64,000 nucleotides of DNA from Sphingomonas kyeonggiensis (GTDB taxonomy: Bacteria > Pseudomonadota > Alphaproteobacteria > Sphingomonadales > Sphingomonadaceae), in the NCBI RefSeq assembly GCF_014204495.1, contig NZ_JACHLN010000002.1:1054001-1118000 (forward strand). The letters run 5' to 3'. Under the pieces are notes generated by a model. It searched no databases. It worked only from the letters and a program-made list of their open reading frames with translations, and was not told the DNA's origin. The first letter of the stretch is position 1, and each line of letters opens with the position of its first letter. Of this stretch, positions 56,179-64,000 are shown piece after piece. A program made the position numbers and the translations under genes.

Positions 56179-56196
56179 GTGACTCGATTATGACAA
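56179..56196 (-). promoter_or_regulatory. Candidate Pho box upstream of the lipoprotein/TonB receptor operon
   Basis: On the minus strand, two 7-base half-sites TTGTCAT and GAGTCAC are separated by AATC, matching 6 and 5 positions of the CTGTCAT/CTGTCAY repeat. It lies 145 bases before the lipoprotein start. This suggests control by phosphate starvation; it is a weak-to-moderate match. Confidence 0.4.
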
Positions 56197-56221
56197 TGTC
56201 AGCGTATGGGACGGAAACGGT

Positions 56222-57481
56222 TCACGGATTGGTGACGATGTTGCCCGATTGCATCACGAGCCGGACATTTTCGAGCGCCGACAAATCCTTGAGCGGATCG
56301 CCGGCAACCGCGACCAGATCGGCGATCCGGCCGGGCGCGATGCTGCCGATGCGGTCGGACATCCCCAATATAGCGGCGTTGCCGGCGGTAGCGGTCCAGA
56401 GCGCGTCATTCCTGGCCATGCCCCAGCCGGCCATCAGCTCGATCTCGCGGGCATTGGCACCGTGCGCGAACACGCCGGTATCGCCGCCCACGCACATCGT
56501 CACGCCGGCCTGGAGCGCGGCGGCATAGCTCGCCCTTTTGGCGCGCATCGCCTCCGGTTCGGGTGCCGCGCCGTTCCAGCCGCCATAGCGGGTGATCGCA
56601 TCGGTGGCGGCGAGCGTCGGGCAGAAGGCGACCTTGTTCGCCTTCATCAGCGCGAAGACCGCATCCGTCGCGTCATTGCCGTGCTCGATCGTGTCGGCCC
56701 CGGCCAGCACGGCGCGCCGCATCCCCTCGGGCGTGCTCGCATGCACCGCGACCTTGCGCCCGGCGTCATGCGCGGCGGCGACCCCGGCCTTGAGCTCGTC
56801 GAGGCTGAAGGTGGCGCGGCTCGGCTCCCCCGGCCCCCATCGATAATCGGCGTAGAATTTCACCCAGTCCGCCCCATGCGCGATCTGGCGGCGGACGGCG
56901 GCGACGATCCCTTCCCCGCTCACTTCCTCCGCACCCTGCGGCACGTCGAACGCATAGCCCTTGGGTCCATAGGCACCGGTGGCGACCAGCGCACGGCTGG
57001 CGATGAGCAGGCGCGGCCCCGGTACGATGCCCTGCTGGATCGCCATCTTGAGCCCGGCATCGGCGTCCCCCGCCCCTTCGGTGCCGAGGTCGCGCACCGT
57101 GGTGAAGCCCGCCATCAGCGTCGCGCGCGCATGCGCGACCGCGCGGGCGGTACGGAGCGCCAGCGGCTCCTTCATCACCTGGTCGTTCCAGCTCGTCTCA
57201 TTATAGGGATGCAGGAACAGATGGACGTGAAGGTCGATCAGGCCGGGCAGCAGCGTGGTCCCCGGCAACACCCGGGTTTCGGCCCCGGCCGGGGCGGTGA
57301 CGTCGGGACCGACCGCGACGATCCGGCCATCGGCAACCAGCACCTTCCAGCCCTCGTGCACCACGCGATCGGTCGCGGTGAACACGCGGTCGGGCACCAG
57401 CAGCACCGGCACCTTCTGCGCAAGAGCGGTGCCGGGCAGGAGAAGCGCGGCGATGGCGAGCAGGCGGCGGAGCTTGGTCAT
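56222..57481 (-). CDS. Secreted amidohydrolase (imidazolonepropionase/prolidase-like)
   Basis: A 419-residue amidohydrolase with a signal peptide (about 21 residues, ending ALAQ). Metal ligands appear in order: HVH in LIDLHVHLFLHPY, the bridging Lys in DWVKFYADY, His in KVAVHAST, His in DTIEHG, and Asp in VGGDTG. It likely hydrolyses a dipeptide or cyclic amide outside the cytoplasm. ATG 57481 starts the signal peptide. The neighbouring EamA gene lies upstream on the same strand, with a repeat remnant (57531-57550) in between. Confidence 0.92.
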   Translation of the reverse strand: MTKLRRLLAIAALLLPGTALAQKVPVLLVPDRVFTATDRVVHEGWKVLVADGRIVAVGPDVTAPAGAETRVLPGTTLLPGLIDLHVHLFLHPYNETSWNDQVMKEPLALRTARAVAHARATLMAGFTTVRDLGTEGAGDADAGLKMAIQQGIVPGPRLLIASRALVATGAYGPKGYAFDVPQGAEEVSGEGIVAAVRRQIAHGADWVKFYADYRWGPGEPSRATFSLDELKAGVAAAHDAGRKVAVHASTPEGMRRAVLAGADTIEHGNDATDAVFALMKANKVAFCPTLAATDAITRYGGWNGAAPEPEAMRAKRASYAAALQAGVTMCVGGDTGVFAHGANAREIELMAGWGMARNDALWTATAGNAAILGMSDRIGSIAPGRIADLVAVAGDPLKDLSALENVRLVMQSGNIVTNP

Positions 57482-57530
57482 CGCCGGAGTTTGACAAAGG
57501 CGCCTGCCTTAGACCAGCCCGGTTCCATCT

Positions 57531-57550
57531 CTGCTCCCCGGCGAACAGGT
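57531..57550. repeat. Remnant of a family B palindrome
   Basis: CTGCTCCCCGGCGAACAGGT joins the left arm start of family B directly to its right arm end, as if the centre had been deleted. Confidence 0.5.
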
Positions 57551-57561
57551 ACCGCTCCGTC

Positions 57562-58446
57562 TCAATACATCGCTGTCATCGCCACGCCGGTGGCGATCAC
57601 CAGCACACCCAAGGTCTGGCGCAGGCTCAGCTTCTCCCGGAACAGCCGGTGACCGGCAGCGGCGGCGATCGGCATCTCGATCACGCCCAGCGCCCGCACC
57701 GCGGCGGCCGGCGCGAGGTTGAGCGCCAGGAACCAGCCCGACGAGGCCAGCGCACCGAACAGGCCCGCGCCCAGCGACTGGCGCCAGCCCTTCGCCACGG
57801 CGACCAGCGCGGCGCGATCGCGAATGGCAAGGTAGAGCCCGAGGCCGCCCGCCTGCACCGCCTGGACGATCGCGACGCATGCCATTGCCGAGAACCAGGG
57901 ATGATGCGGCTCGAGCCGGAGCCCGGCATGGCGGAAGGCGTTGAGCGCGAAGCCGAACAACAGGCCCGAAATCACACCATAGGTGACGCCCAGCACCGGG
58001 TGATGCGCGCCTTCGATCTTCTTCGGCCAGACCAGCAGGGCCAGGCCCAGCGTCGTCACGGCAACGCCCACCCAGCCGAGCGTGGAGAGGTTGTCGCCGA
58101 ACACAATCAGCCCGACCGTGGCCGCCAGCGGCACCGAGCTCTGCTGGAGCGCGGTGCCCACTGCGAAGCCGGCGTGGTGCATGGCGAGCAGCAGCGCGGC
58201 GGTGGCGATCACCTGTGCCGCCGCGCCGGTCAGCGCCGGCCACCAGAATTCCCAGCCGAACTGCGGATCGAGATGCGGGCTGAGTGCGAACGCGATCGCG
58301 GTGAAGACCAGCGAGAAAGGCAGGCCGAACAGGAAGCGCACCAGCGTCGCGCCCCAGGGGCCGGTGTTCGACATCATGCCCCGCTGGAGCGCATTGCGGC
58401 CCACCTGAAATCCCGCCGCCGCCACCGTCGCCACTGCCCAGAGCAC
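57562..58446 (-). CDS. EamA/DMT-family transporter
   Basis: A 294-residue inner-membrane protein with ten predicted helices in two EamA repeats. Motifs include FGLPFSLVF, ALQQSSVPLAATVGLIVFGD and the second repeat end IEMPIAAAAGHRLFREKLS. It probably exports a small metabolite or amino acid. The start is GTG 58446; an ATG four bases upstream (58450) belongs to another frame. There is no specific substrate clue. Confidence 0.9.
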   Translation of the reverse strand: MLWAVATVAAAGFQVGRNALQRGMMSNTGPWGATLVRFLFGLPFSLVFTAIAFALSPHLDPQFGWEFWWPALTGAAAQVIATAALLLAMHHAGFAVGTALQQSSVPLAATVGLIVFGDNLSTLGWVGVAVTTLGLALLVWPKKIEGAHHPVLGVTYGVISGLLFGFALNAFRHAGLRLEPHHPWFSAMACVAIVQAVQAGGLGLYLAIRDRAALVAVAKGWRQSLGAGLFGALASSGWFLALNLAPAAAVRALGVIEMPIAAAAGHRLFREKLSLRQTLGVLVIATGVAMTAMY

Positions 58447-58592
58447 GCATTTACTCCCGATCGATACCCGAGCCGCGCTTAGGCAGACCCACGCGAGCCA
58501 TCAATCCCGCTAATGGCTCCTCCCAGAAATGGTGGTTTGTGCGTATCCCGGCTCATGGATCATTTCATGTGGCGCCAACCAAGGAGCCCCGG

Positions 58593-59489
58593 ATGAAGTC
58601 GATCCACCCCGCTGCCCTCGCCCTGCTCACCACTGCCGCCGCCCCGCAGCAGGACGATCCGCTCACCCGCCCGATCGCGCCCGAGGCCGCCGCCAAGTGG
58701 ATCGGCCCGCAAGCGCCAATCCGCGTCCATGGCAAAACCTATCTGGTCGGGTTCGCGGGGATGAACGTCGCGCTGATCGACACCGGCAAGGGGCTGATCC
58801 TGATCGACGGCGCGGTGCCGCAATCGGTCCGCTCGGTCGAGGCGAACCTCGGGAAGCTCGGCTTCCGGATCGAGGACGTGAAGCTGATCCTCAGCACCGA
58901 GCCGCATTTCGATCATGCAGGCGGGCTCGCCGCGCTGGCCCGCGACAGCGGCGCGACCGTGCTGGCGGGAGCCTGGGCGGTGACCGCGCTCAAGCAGGGC
59001 ATGAGCACGCCGGACGATCCCCAGGCCGCCTGGCTGGTCCCCTTCCCCGCCGTATCGCGGGTACGCGCGGTCAAGGATGGCGAGGCGATCCGGCTGGGCA
59101 ATGTCACCGTCACCGCCCGTGCCACGCCGGGTCATACCCCGGGCAGCATGAGCTGGACCTGGCGCAGCTGCGAGGGCGGTGCATGCAGGACGATAGTGTT
59201 CGCCTCGAGCATCAATCCGGTCGCAGCCAACGGCTATCGGTTCACGAAGCACCCCGAGGTCGTGGCGAGCTTCCGCGCCTCCCATGCCAGGTTCCGCGCC
59301 ATGCCCTGCGACATCATGTTCAGCGCCCATCCCGACAATTCGGGCGGTGTCGAGAAGTACGCGCGCTTCGCCAGGGGCGTGCGCCCTAACCCCTATCTCG
59401 ATCCCGGCGCCTGCCGCGCCTATGCCGCCCGCTCCGCAAAGGCATTAGCGGAGCGCCTAGCCGACGAGAAGGCGGGCAAGGCCAAATGA
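58593..59489 (+). CDS. Subclass B3 metallo-beta-lactamase, Glu-ligand (B3-E) type
   Basis: A 298-residue periplasmic zinc hydrolase with a short, atypical N-terminal signal. The metal motif reads STEPHFDHAGG (Glu103, His105, Asp107, His108) where B3 enzymes usually have HxHxDH, so the first His is Glu. The other ligands are His181 in TPGHTPGSMSW and His246 in FSAHPDN. ATG 58593 follows AAGGAG. The Glu substitution is known in a small B3 subgroup that includes a Sphingobium enzyme. It may hydrolyse beta-lactams, or another lactone or amide, with altered efficiency. Confidence 0.9.
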   Translation: MKSIHPAALALLTTAAAPQQDDPLTRPIAPEAAAKWIGPQAPIRVHGKTYLVGFAGMNVALIDTGKGLILIDGAVPQSVRSVEANLGKLGFRIEDVKLILSTEPHFDHAGGLAALARDSGATVLAGAWAVTALKQGMSTPDDPQAAWLVPFPAVSRVRAVKDGEAIRLGNVTVTARATPGHTPGSMSWTWRSCEGGACRTIVFASSINPVAANGYRFTKHPEVVASFRASHARFRAMPCDIMFSAHPDNSGGVEKYARFARGVRPNPYLDPGACRAYAARSAKALAERLADEKAGKAK

Positions 59490-59664
59490 TCGGCCTTGCA
59501 TGGCCTGGATCGAACTCGACAGCGTGATCGAGCAGCGCGCGAAGGTCCGCTCGACGCTTCGGGCCAAGTTCCAGCAGCGTGGCGATACCCGGCTGCTTCG
59601 CTCGGTGAGAAAGGCAAGGAAGCCGCGTTCATGCTCGTCCATTGACGCGACGGGACATGAAAAA

Positions 59665-59690
59665 GCCCGCCGGTCGTCCCACCGGCGGGC
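59665..59690 (-). terminator. Terminator after the M13 peptidase gene
   Basis: The stem GCCCGCCGGT/ACCGGCGGGC is followed on the minus strand by TTTTT. It lies 24 bases after the peptidase stop. The 170 bases between it and the beta-lactamase stop contain only weak open frames. Confidence 0.9.
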
Positions 59691-59713
59691 TCATTCCCTT
59701 TCAGGCGATCATA

Positions 59714-61786
59714 TCACCAGATGCGCACGCGGTCGGCCGGCGCGACATATTGCTTCTGGTCGGGCGTGATCTTCCAGGCTTCGTACCAGGCATCGACGTT
59801 GCGCAGCGGGTTCACCGCGCGGACCTGGCCCGGCGAGTGCGGGTCGCCGACCAGTTGCTGGCGCAGCGCCTCGGTGCGGAACAGCGTGCGCCACACCTGG
59901 CCCCAGCCGAGGAAGAAGCGCTGGTCGCCGGTGAAGCCGTCGATCACCTTGGCCTTCTTGCCGCCCAGCGACTGGTGGTAGGCGTCGAGCGCGATCAGGA
60001 CACCGCCGAGATCGCCGATATTCTCGCCCATCGAGGCGCGGCCGTTGATGTGGACGCCCGGCAGCCCCTCGAAGGTATAGGCCTCGTACTGCGCGCCGAA
60101 GCGCACCGCCTGGGCTTCGAACTTGGCGGCGTCTTCCGGCGCCCACCAGTCGCGCAGCACGCCGTTGCCGTCGGACTTGCGGCCCTGGTCGTCGAAGCCG
60201 TGGCTGATCTCGTGCCCGATCACGCCGCCGATGCCGCCATAGTTGATCGCGTCGTCCGCCTGCGGGTCGAAGAACGGTGCCTGCAGGATCGCCGCCGGGA
60301 AGACGATCTCGTTCTTCACCGAGTTGTAATAGGCGTTCACGGTCTGCGGGGTCATGCCCCATTCGGCCTTGTCGACCGGACCGCCAAGCCGTTTGCGGCG
60401 ATATTCCCATTCGAAGCGGCCGGAACGCTCGGCATTGCCGACCAGGTCGCCCGCTTTCACCTCGAACGCCGAATAATCACGCCATTTGTCGGGATAGCCG
60501 ATCTTGACCGTGAATCCCTTCAGCTTCGCCTGCGCCTGCTCCTTGGTCGCGGGGCTCATCCAGGCGAGGTTGTTGATCCGCCCGGCAAGCGCGACGCGCA
60601 GGTTCGCGACCAGCGTGTCCATCTTCGCCTTGGAAGCCGGCGGGAAATAGAGCGCGACATAGTCGCGGCCCACGCCCTCGCCGATGCCACGCTCGGTGAA
60701 CGCCACCGCGCGCTTCCAGCGATCGCGCTGCTGGGGCTGGCCGTTCATGAACTTCGAGCGGAAGTCGAACTGCGCGTCGACGAAGCGCTTCGAGAGCAGC
60801 GGCGAGATATCGTCCGCGGTGCGGAAGGCCTGCCACGCCTTGAGCGTATCGAGATCGGTATCCGCGAACACCTTGGCGATCGCCGGGATCGCGGTGTTCT
60901 GCGCAACGATCACGCGATCGGCGCTGGACAGGCCCGCGCCTGCCCAGAACGCATCCCAATCGAAGCCCGGCGCCTGTGCCTTGAGCTCGAAGGGCGACAC
61001 CGGATTGTAGGTCTTGTCACGGTCGCGGCTCTGCACGCGCGTCCAGTGCGCCTTGGCGATGCTGGTCTCCAGCGCGACCACCTTGTCGGCCGCCGCATCG
61101 GCATCGGCCCAGCCGGCCATGCCGAGCATCTGCGCGACATATTGCTTGTAGCGAGCAACCTGCGGCGCGAACTTGGCATCGAGATAGAGGTCGCGGTCAC
61201 CCAGCCCCAGGCCCGACTGGCGCAGGTAGAGCGCATAGACGTCCGGGTTCTTGGCATCGTCGCTCACGCCCGCGCCGAAGAAGCTGGCGCCGAAGCCGCC
61301 AAGCGAGCGGCCCATCAGCCCGCTCATCTCGCTCTTCGACGAAACCGCGCGGATCGCGCCCAGGCGCTCGGTGAGTGGCTGTGCGTCGAGCTTCTCGGCC
61401 AGCGCCTCGTCCATGAAGCCGCTATAGAGGATCGCCGCCTTCATGCGGTCCGGATGCGCGGTGTCGGTGGCGCTGTAGCCCGAGATCAGGCTGCGCAGGC
61501 GCACTTCGGACAGGTCGCGCAGTACCGCGAAGGCGCCGAAGGACGAACGATCGGCAGGGATCTGGGTGCGATCGTTCCACGCACCGTTGACAAACCGATA
61601 CCAATCGTCGCCCGGCTTCACGCTCTTGTCCATGCCGGTCAGGTCGAAGCCCCAGACGCCATAGCGCGTGGCCCCGGCGTCAGCGGCGGCACCCGCAGCA
61701 ACAGGCGCGGCGGATTGCTGGCTGAAACCGATCGCAGGCACGGCAAGCGCGGCCATGGCCGATGCGAGCAGCAGATATTTCTTCAA
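59714..61786 (-). CDS. M13-family metallopeptidase (PepO/neprilysin-like)
   Basis: A 690-residue secreted zinc peptidase. It has a signal peptide (about 22 residues, ending GFSQ), an N-terminal M13 domain, and a catalytic domain with GHEISHGFDDQG (HExxH), the third ligand region GENIGDLGG, and a C-terminal DQKYVAPADRVRIW-type end. The TTG start at 61786 is the only start just before the signal peptide. It probably degrades short peptides in the periplasm. It has its own terminator. Confidence 0.94.
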   Translation of the reverse strand: MKKYLLLASAMAALAVPAIGFSQQSAAPVAAGAAADAGATRYGVWGFDLTGMDKSVKPGDDWYRFVNGAWNDRTQIPADRSSFGAFAVLRDLSEVRLRSLISGYSATDTAHPDRMKAAILYSGFMDEALAEKLDAQPLTERLGAIRAVSSKSEMSGLMGRSLGGFGASFFGAGVSDDAKNPDVYALYLRQSGLGLGDRDLYLDAKFAPQVARYKQYVAQMLGMAGWADADAAADKVVALETSIAKAHWTRVQSRDRDKTYNPVSPFELKAQAPGFDWDAFWAGAGLSSADRVIVAQNTAIPAIAKVFADTDLDTLKAWQAFRTADDISPLLSKRFVDAQFDFRSKFMNGQPQQRDRWKRAVAFTERGIGEGVGRDYVALYFPPASKAKMDTLVANLRVALAGRINNLAWMSPATKEQAQAKLKGFTVKIGYPDKWRDYSAFEVKAGDLVGNAERSGRFEWEYRRKRLGGPVDKAEWGMTPQTVNAYYNSVKNEIVFPAAILQAPFFDPQADDAINYGGIGGVIGHEISHGFDDQGRKSDGNGVLRDWWAPEDAAKFEAQAVRFGAQYEAYTFEGLPGVHINGRASMGENIGDLGGVLIALDAYHQSLGGKKAKVIDGFTGDQRFFLGWGQVWRTLFRTEALRQQLVGDPHSPGQVRAVNPLRNVDAWYEAWKITPDQKQYVAPADRVRIW

Positions 61787-61902
61787 TGGAGGTCCCCCGA
61801 ATTGAGACGTTTAGGCGCGTCTGGGGGCAAGTTGTCACGGCGCGAGGGGCTGCGCAATATCCTTACGCGAAGCCGCAACACTCCGAAACACGAACAAACC
61901 AA

Positions 61903-61936
61903 AAAGCCCGCCGGTCACTGGGACCAACGGGCTTGT
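61903..61936 (-). terminator. Terminator after tRNA-Val
   Basis: On the minus strand AGCCCGTTGGTC and GACCGGCGGGCT form a stem (with mismatch) followed by TTTTT, three bases after the tRNA. Confidence 0.8.
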
Positions 61937-61938
61937 AA

Positions 61939-62013
61939 TGGTGGGCGCGGTAGGGATTGAACCTACGACCCCACCCGTGTGAAGGGTGTGCTCTACCACT
62001 GAGCTACGCGCCC
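61939..62013 (-). tRNA. tRNA-Val (anticodon CAC)
   Basis: A 75-base cloverleaf with encoded CCA. The acceptor GGGCGCG pairs with CGCGCCC. The anticodon stem CACCC/GGGTG encloses the loop TTCACAC with anticodon CAC. Confidence 0.95.
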
Positions 62014-62111
62014 ATTGGCCAGGTTCGAAAACCCTTGCGGCCGAAATGGGAAGCGGGCCTTTAGGCGGCACAGCCCCAGCTGTCCAGCCCCAAACCCGCT
62101 TTTGTGCAGTC

Positions 62112-62384
62112 TTAGTTGACTGCGTCCTTGAGGCCCTTGCCCGCCTTGAACTTGGGCTGGTTCGACGCCTTGATGGTCATCGGCTCGCGCGTACGCGGGT
62201 TGCGGCCCGTCGACGCCTTGCGCTTGCTGACCGAGAAGGTGCCAAAGCCGACCAGGCGAACCTCATCGCCCTTCTTGAGCGCGGCCTGGATGGCATCGAA
62301 CACGGCCTCTACAGCCTTGCTCGCATCGCCCTTACCAAGGCCCGAGGTATCGGCGACCTGTCCGATCAGCTCTTGCTTGTTCAT
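62112..62384 (-). CDS. hup: DNA-binding protein HU
   Basis: A 90-residue histone-like protein. It has MNKQELIGQVADTSGLGKGD, the GFGTFSVSKRKAS turn, and the DNA-binding arm GRNPRTREPMTI. It bends and compacts DNA. ATG 62384 starts the conserved N-terminus. It lies 167 bases downstream of lon, the usual order in proteobacteria. Confidence 0.97.
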   Translation of the reverse strand: MNKQELIGQVADTSGLGKGDASKAVEAVFDAIQAALKKGDEVRLVGFGTFSVSKRKASTGRNPRTREPMTIKASNQPKFKAGKGLKDAVN

Positions 62385-62450
62385 TTCGTGACTTTCCCCC
62401 TCATGAAATTCGCACAAATACGTGAGTCGCGGCGGCAGGCCGAGCGATCA

Positions 62451-62479
62451 CGTCAGCACGCCGCCGCCCGGGCTGTCAA
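62451..62479 (-). promoter_or_regulatory. Candidate hup promoter
   Basis: A perfect TTGACA -35 (62474-62479, minus strand) lies in the lon-hup gap, about 90 bases before the hup start. At 17 bases the -10 reads CTGACG, which is poor, so only the -35 is convincing. Confidence 0.3.
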
Positions 62480-62551
62480 AACGTTTCGGCCCGCTTTTCC
62501 CTCGAAGTGACGAAAAGGTTACGGTCAGCGAACGGCTGGGGTTGCCCTGCA

Positions 62552-64000
<1,449 letters not shown>

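Noticed and set aside
59500..59769. 89-codon plus-strand frame after the beta-lactamase
   Set aside because: The first ~30 residues look protein-like, but it has no ribosome site and runs through the peptidase terminator and into the antisense of the peptidase gene.

Overview
This GC-rich window reads as chromosome of an alphaproteobacterium of the Sphingomonas type. The evidence is the exosortase A (XrtA)/exopolysaccharide gene set, several TonB-dependent receptors, a ccm-type cytochrome c maturation operon, the lon-hup pair, and repeated palindromes of the kind common in sphingomonad genomes. Genes are dense, and many start codons overlap the preceding stop codon by 4 bases. I found no rRNA, CRISPR array, transposase or prophage.

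Layout. Positions 1-10.7 kb hold a minus-strand XrtA/polysaccharide operon: export lipoprotein, chain-length protein, tyrosine autokinase, outer-membrane barrel, AAA ATPase, deacetylase, FemAB-like protein, glycosyltransferase, and exosortase A, which is cut by the left edge. Positions 23.5-27.9 kb hold the second XrtA-associated module: PLP decarboxylase and AMP ligase on minus, with acyl carrier protein and two hydrolases diverging on plus. Between the two modules lies about 12.5 kb of unrelated material: a secreted orphan, two TonB receptors, a DUF1624 acyltransferase, a peptide/radical-SAM cassette (18.1-21.5 kb), an Rnk-type regulator and an AT-richer PIN-domain gene.

Positions 28-39.5 kb are mixed: thioredoxin reductase, a Tat-exported tyrosinase, tRNA-Met, a 2'-5' RNA ligase-like protein, Kup potassium transporter, a GH31 glycosidase, a cupin, a LysR regulator, and the divergent Lrp-type regulator and alanine dehydrogenase. 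Positions 39.7-44.5 kb are ccmC-D-E-F-G-H-I on the minus strand; ccmA and ccmB are absent from the window. Positions 45-46.4 kb are an ECF41 sigma factor with its AhpD-like target gene, preceded by an exact ECF41-type promoter. After this come an M28 peptidase, a Leu/Phe/Val dehydrogenase, tRNA-His, a degenerate GspE-like ATPase, a prolyl-4-hydroxylase-like oxygenase, a lipoprotein/TonB receptor pair with a possible Pho box, an amidohydrolase, an EamA transporter, a B3 metallo-beta-lactamase of the Glu-ligand type, an M13 peptidase, tRNA-Val, hup and the 3' part of lon.

The best candidate for an undescribed system is the cassette at 18109-21527. It contains a 77-residue cysteine-free peptide translationally coupled to a radical SAM/SPASM maturase, a small CxxC-CxxC protein, an XRE regulator with an apparent leaderless promoter, and an MFS transporter. 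A siderophore-type TonB receptor lies just upstream. It looks like a ribosomal peptide modification system related in plan to the Y-X(10)-GDL families, but the GDL motif is replaced.
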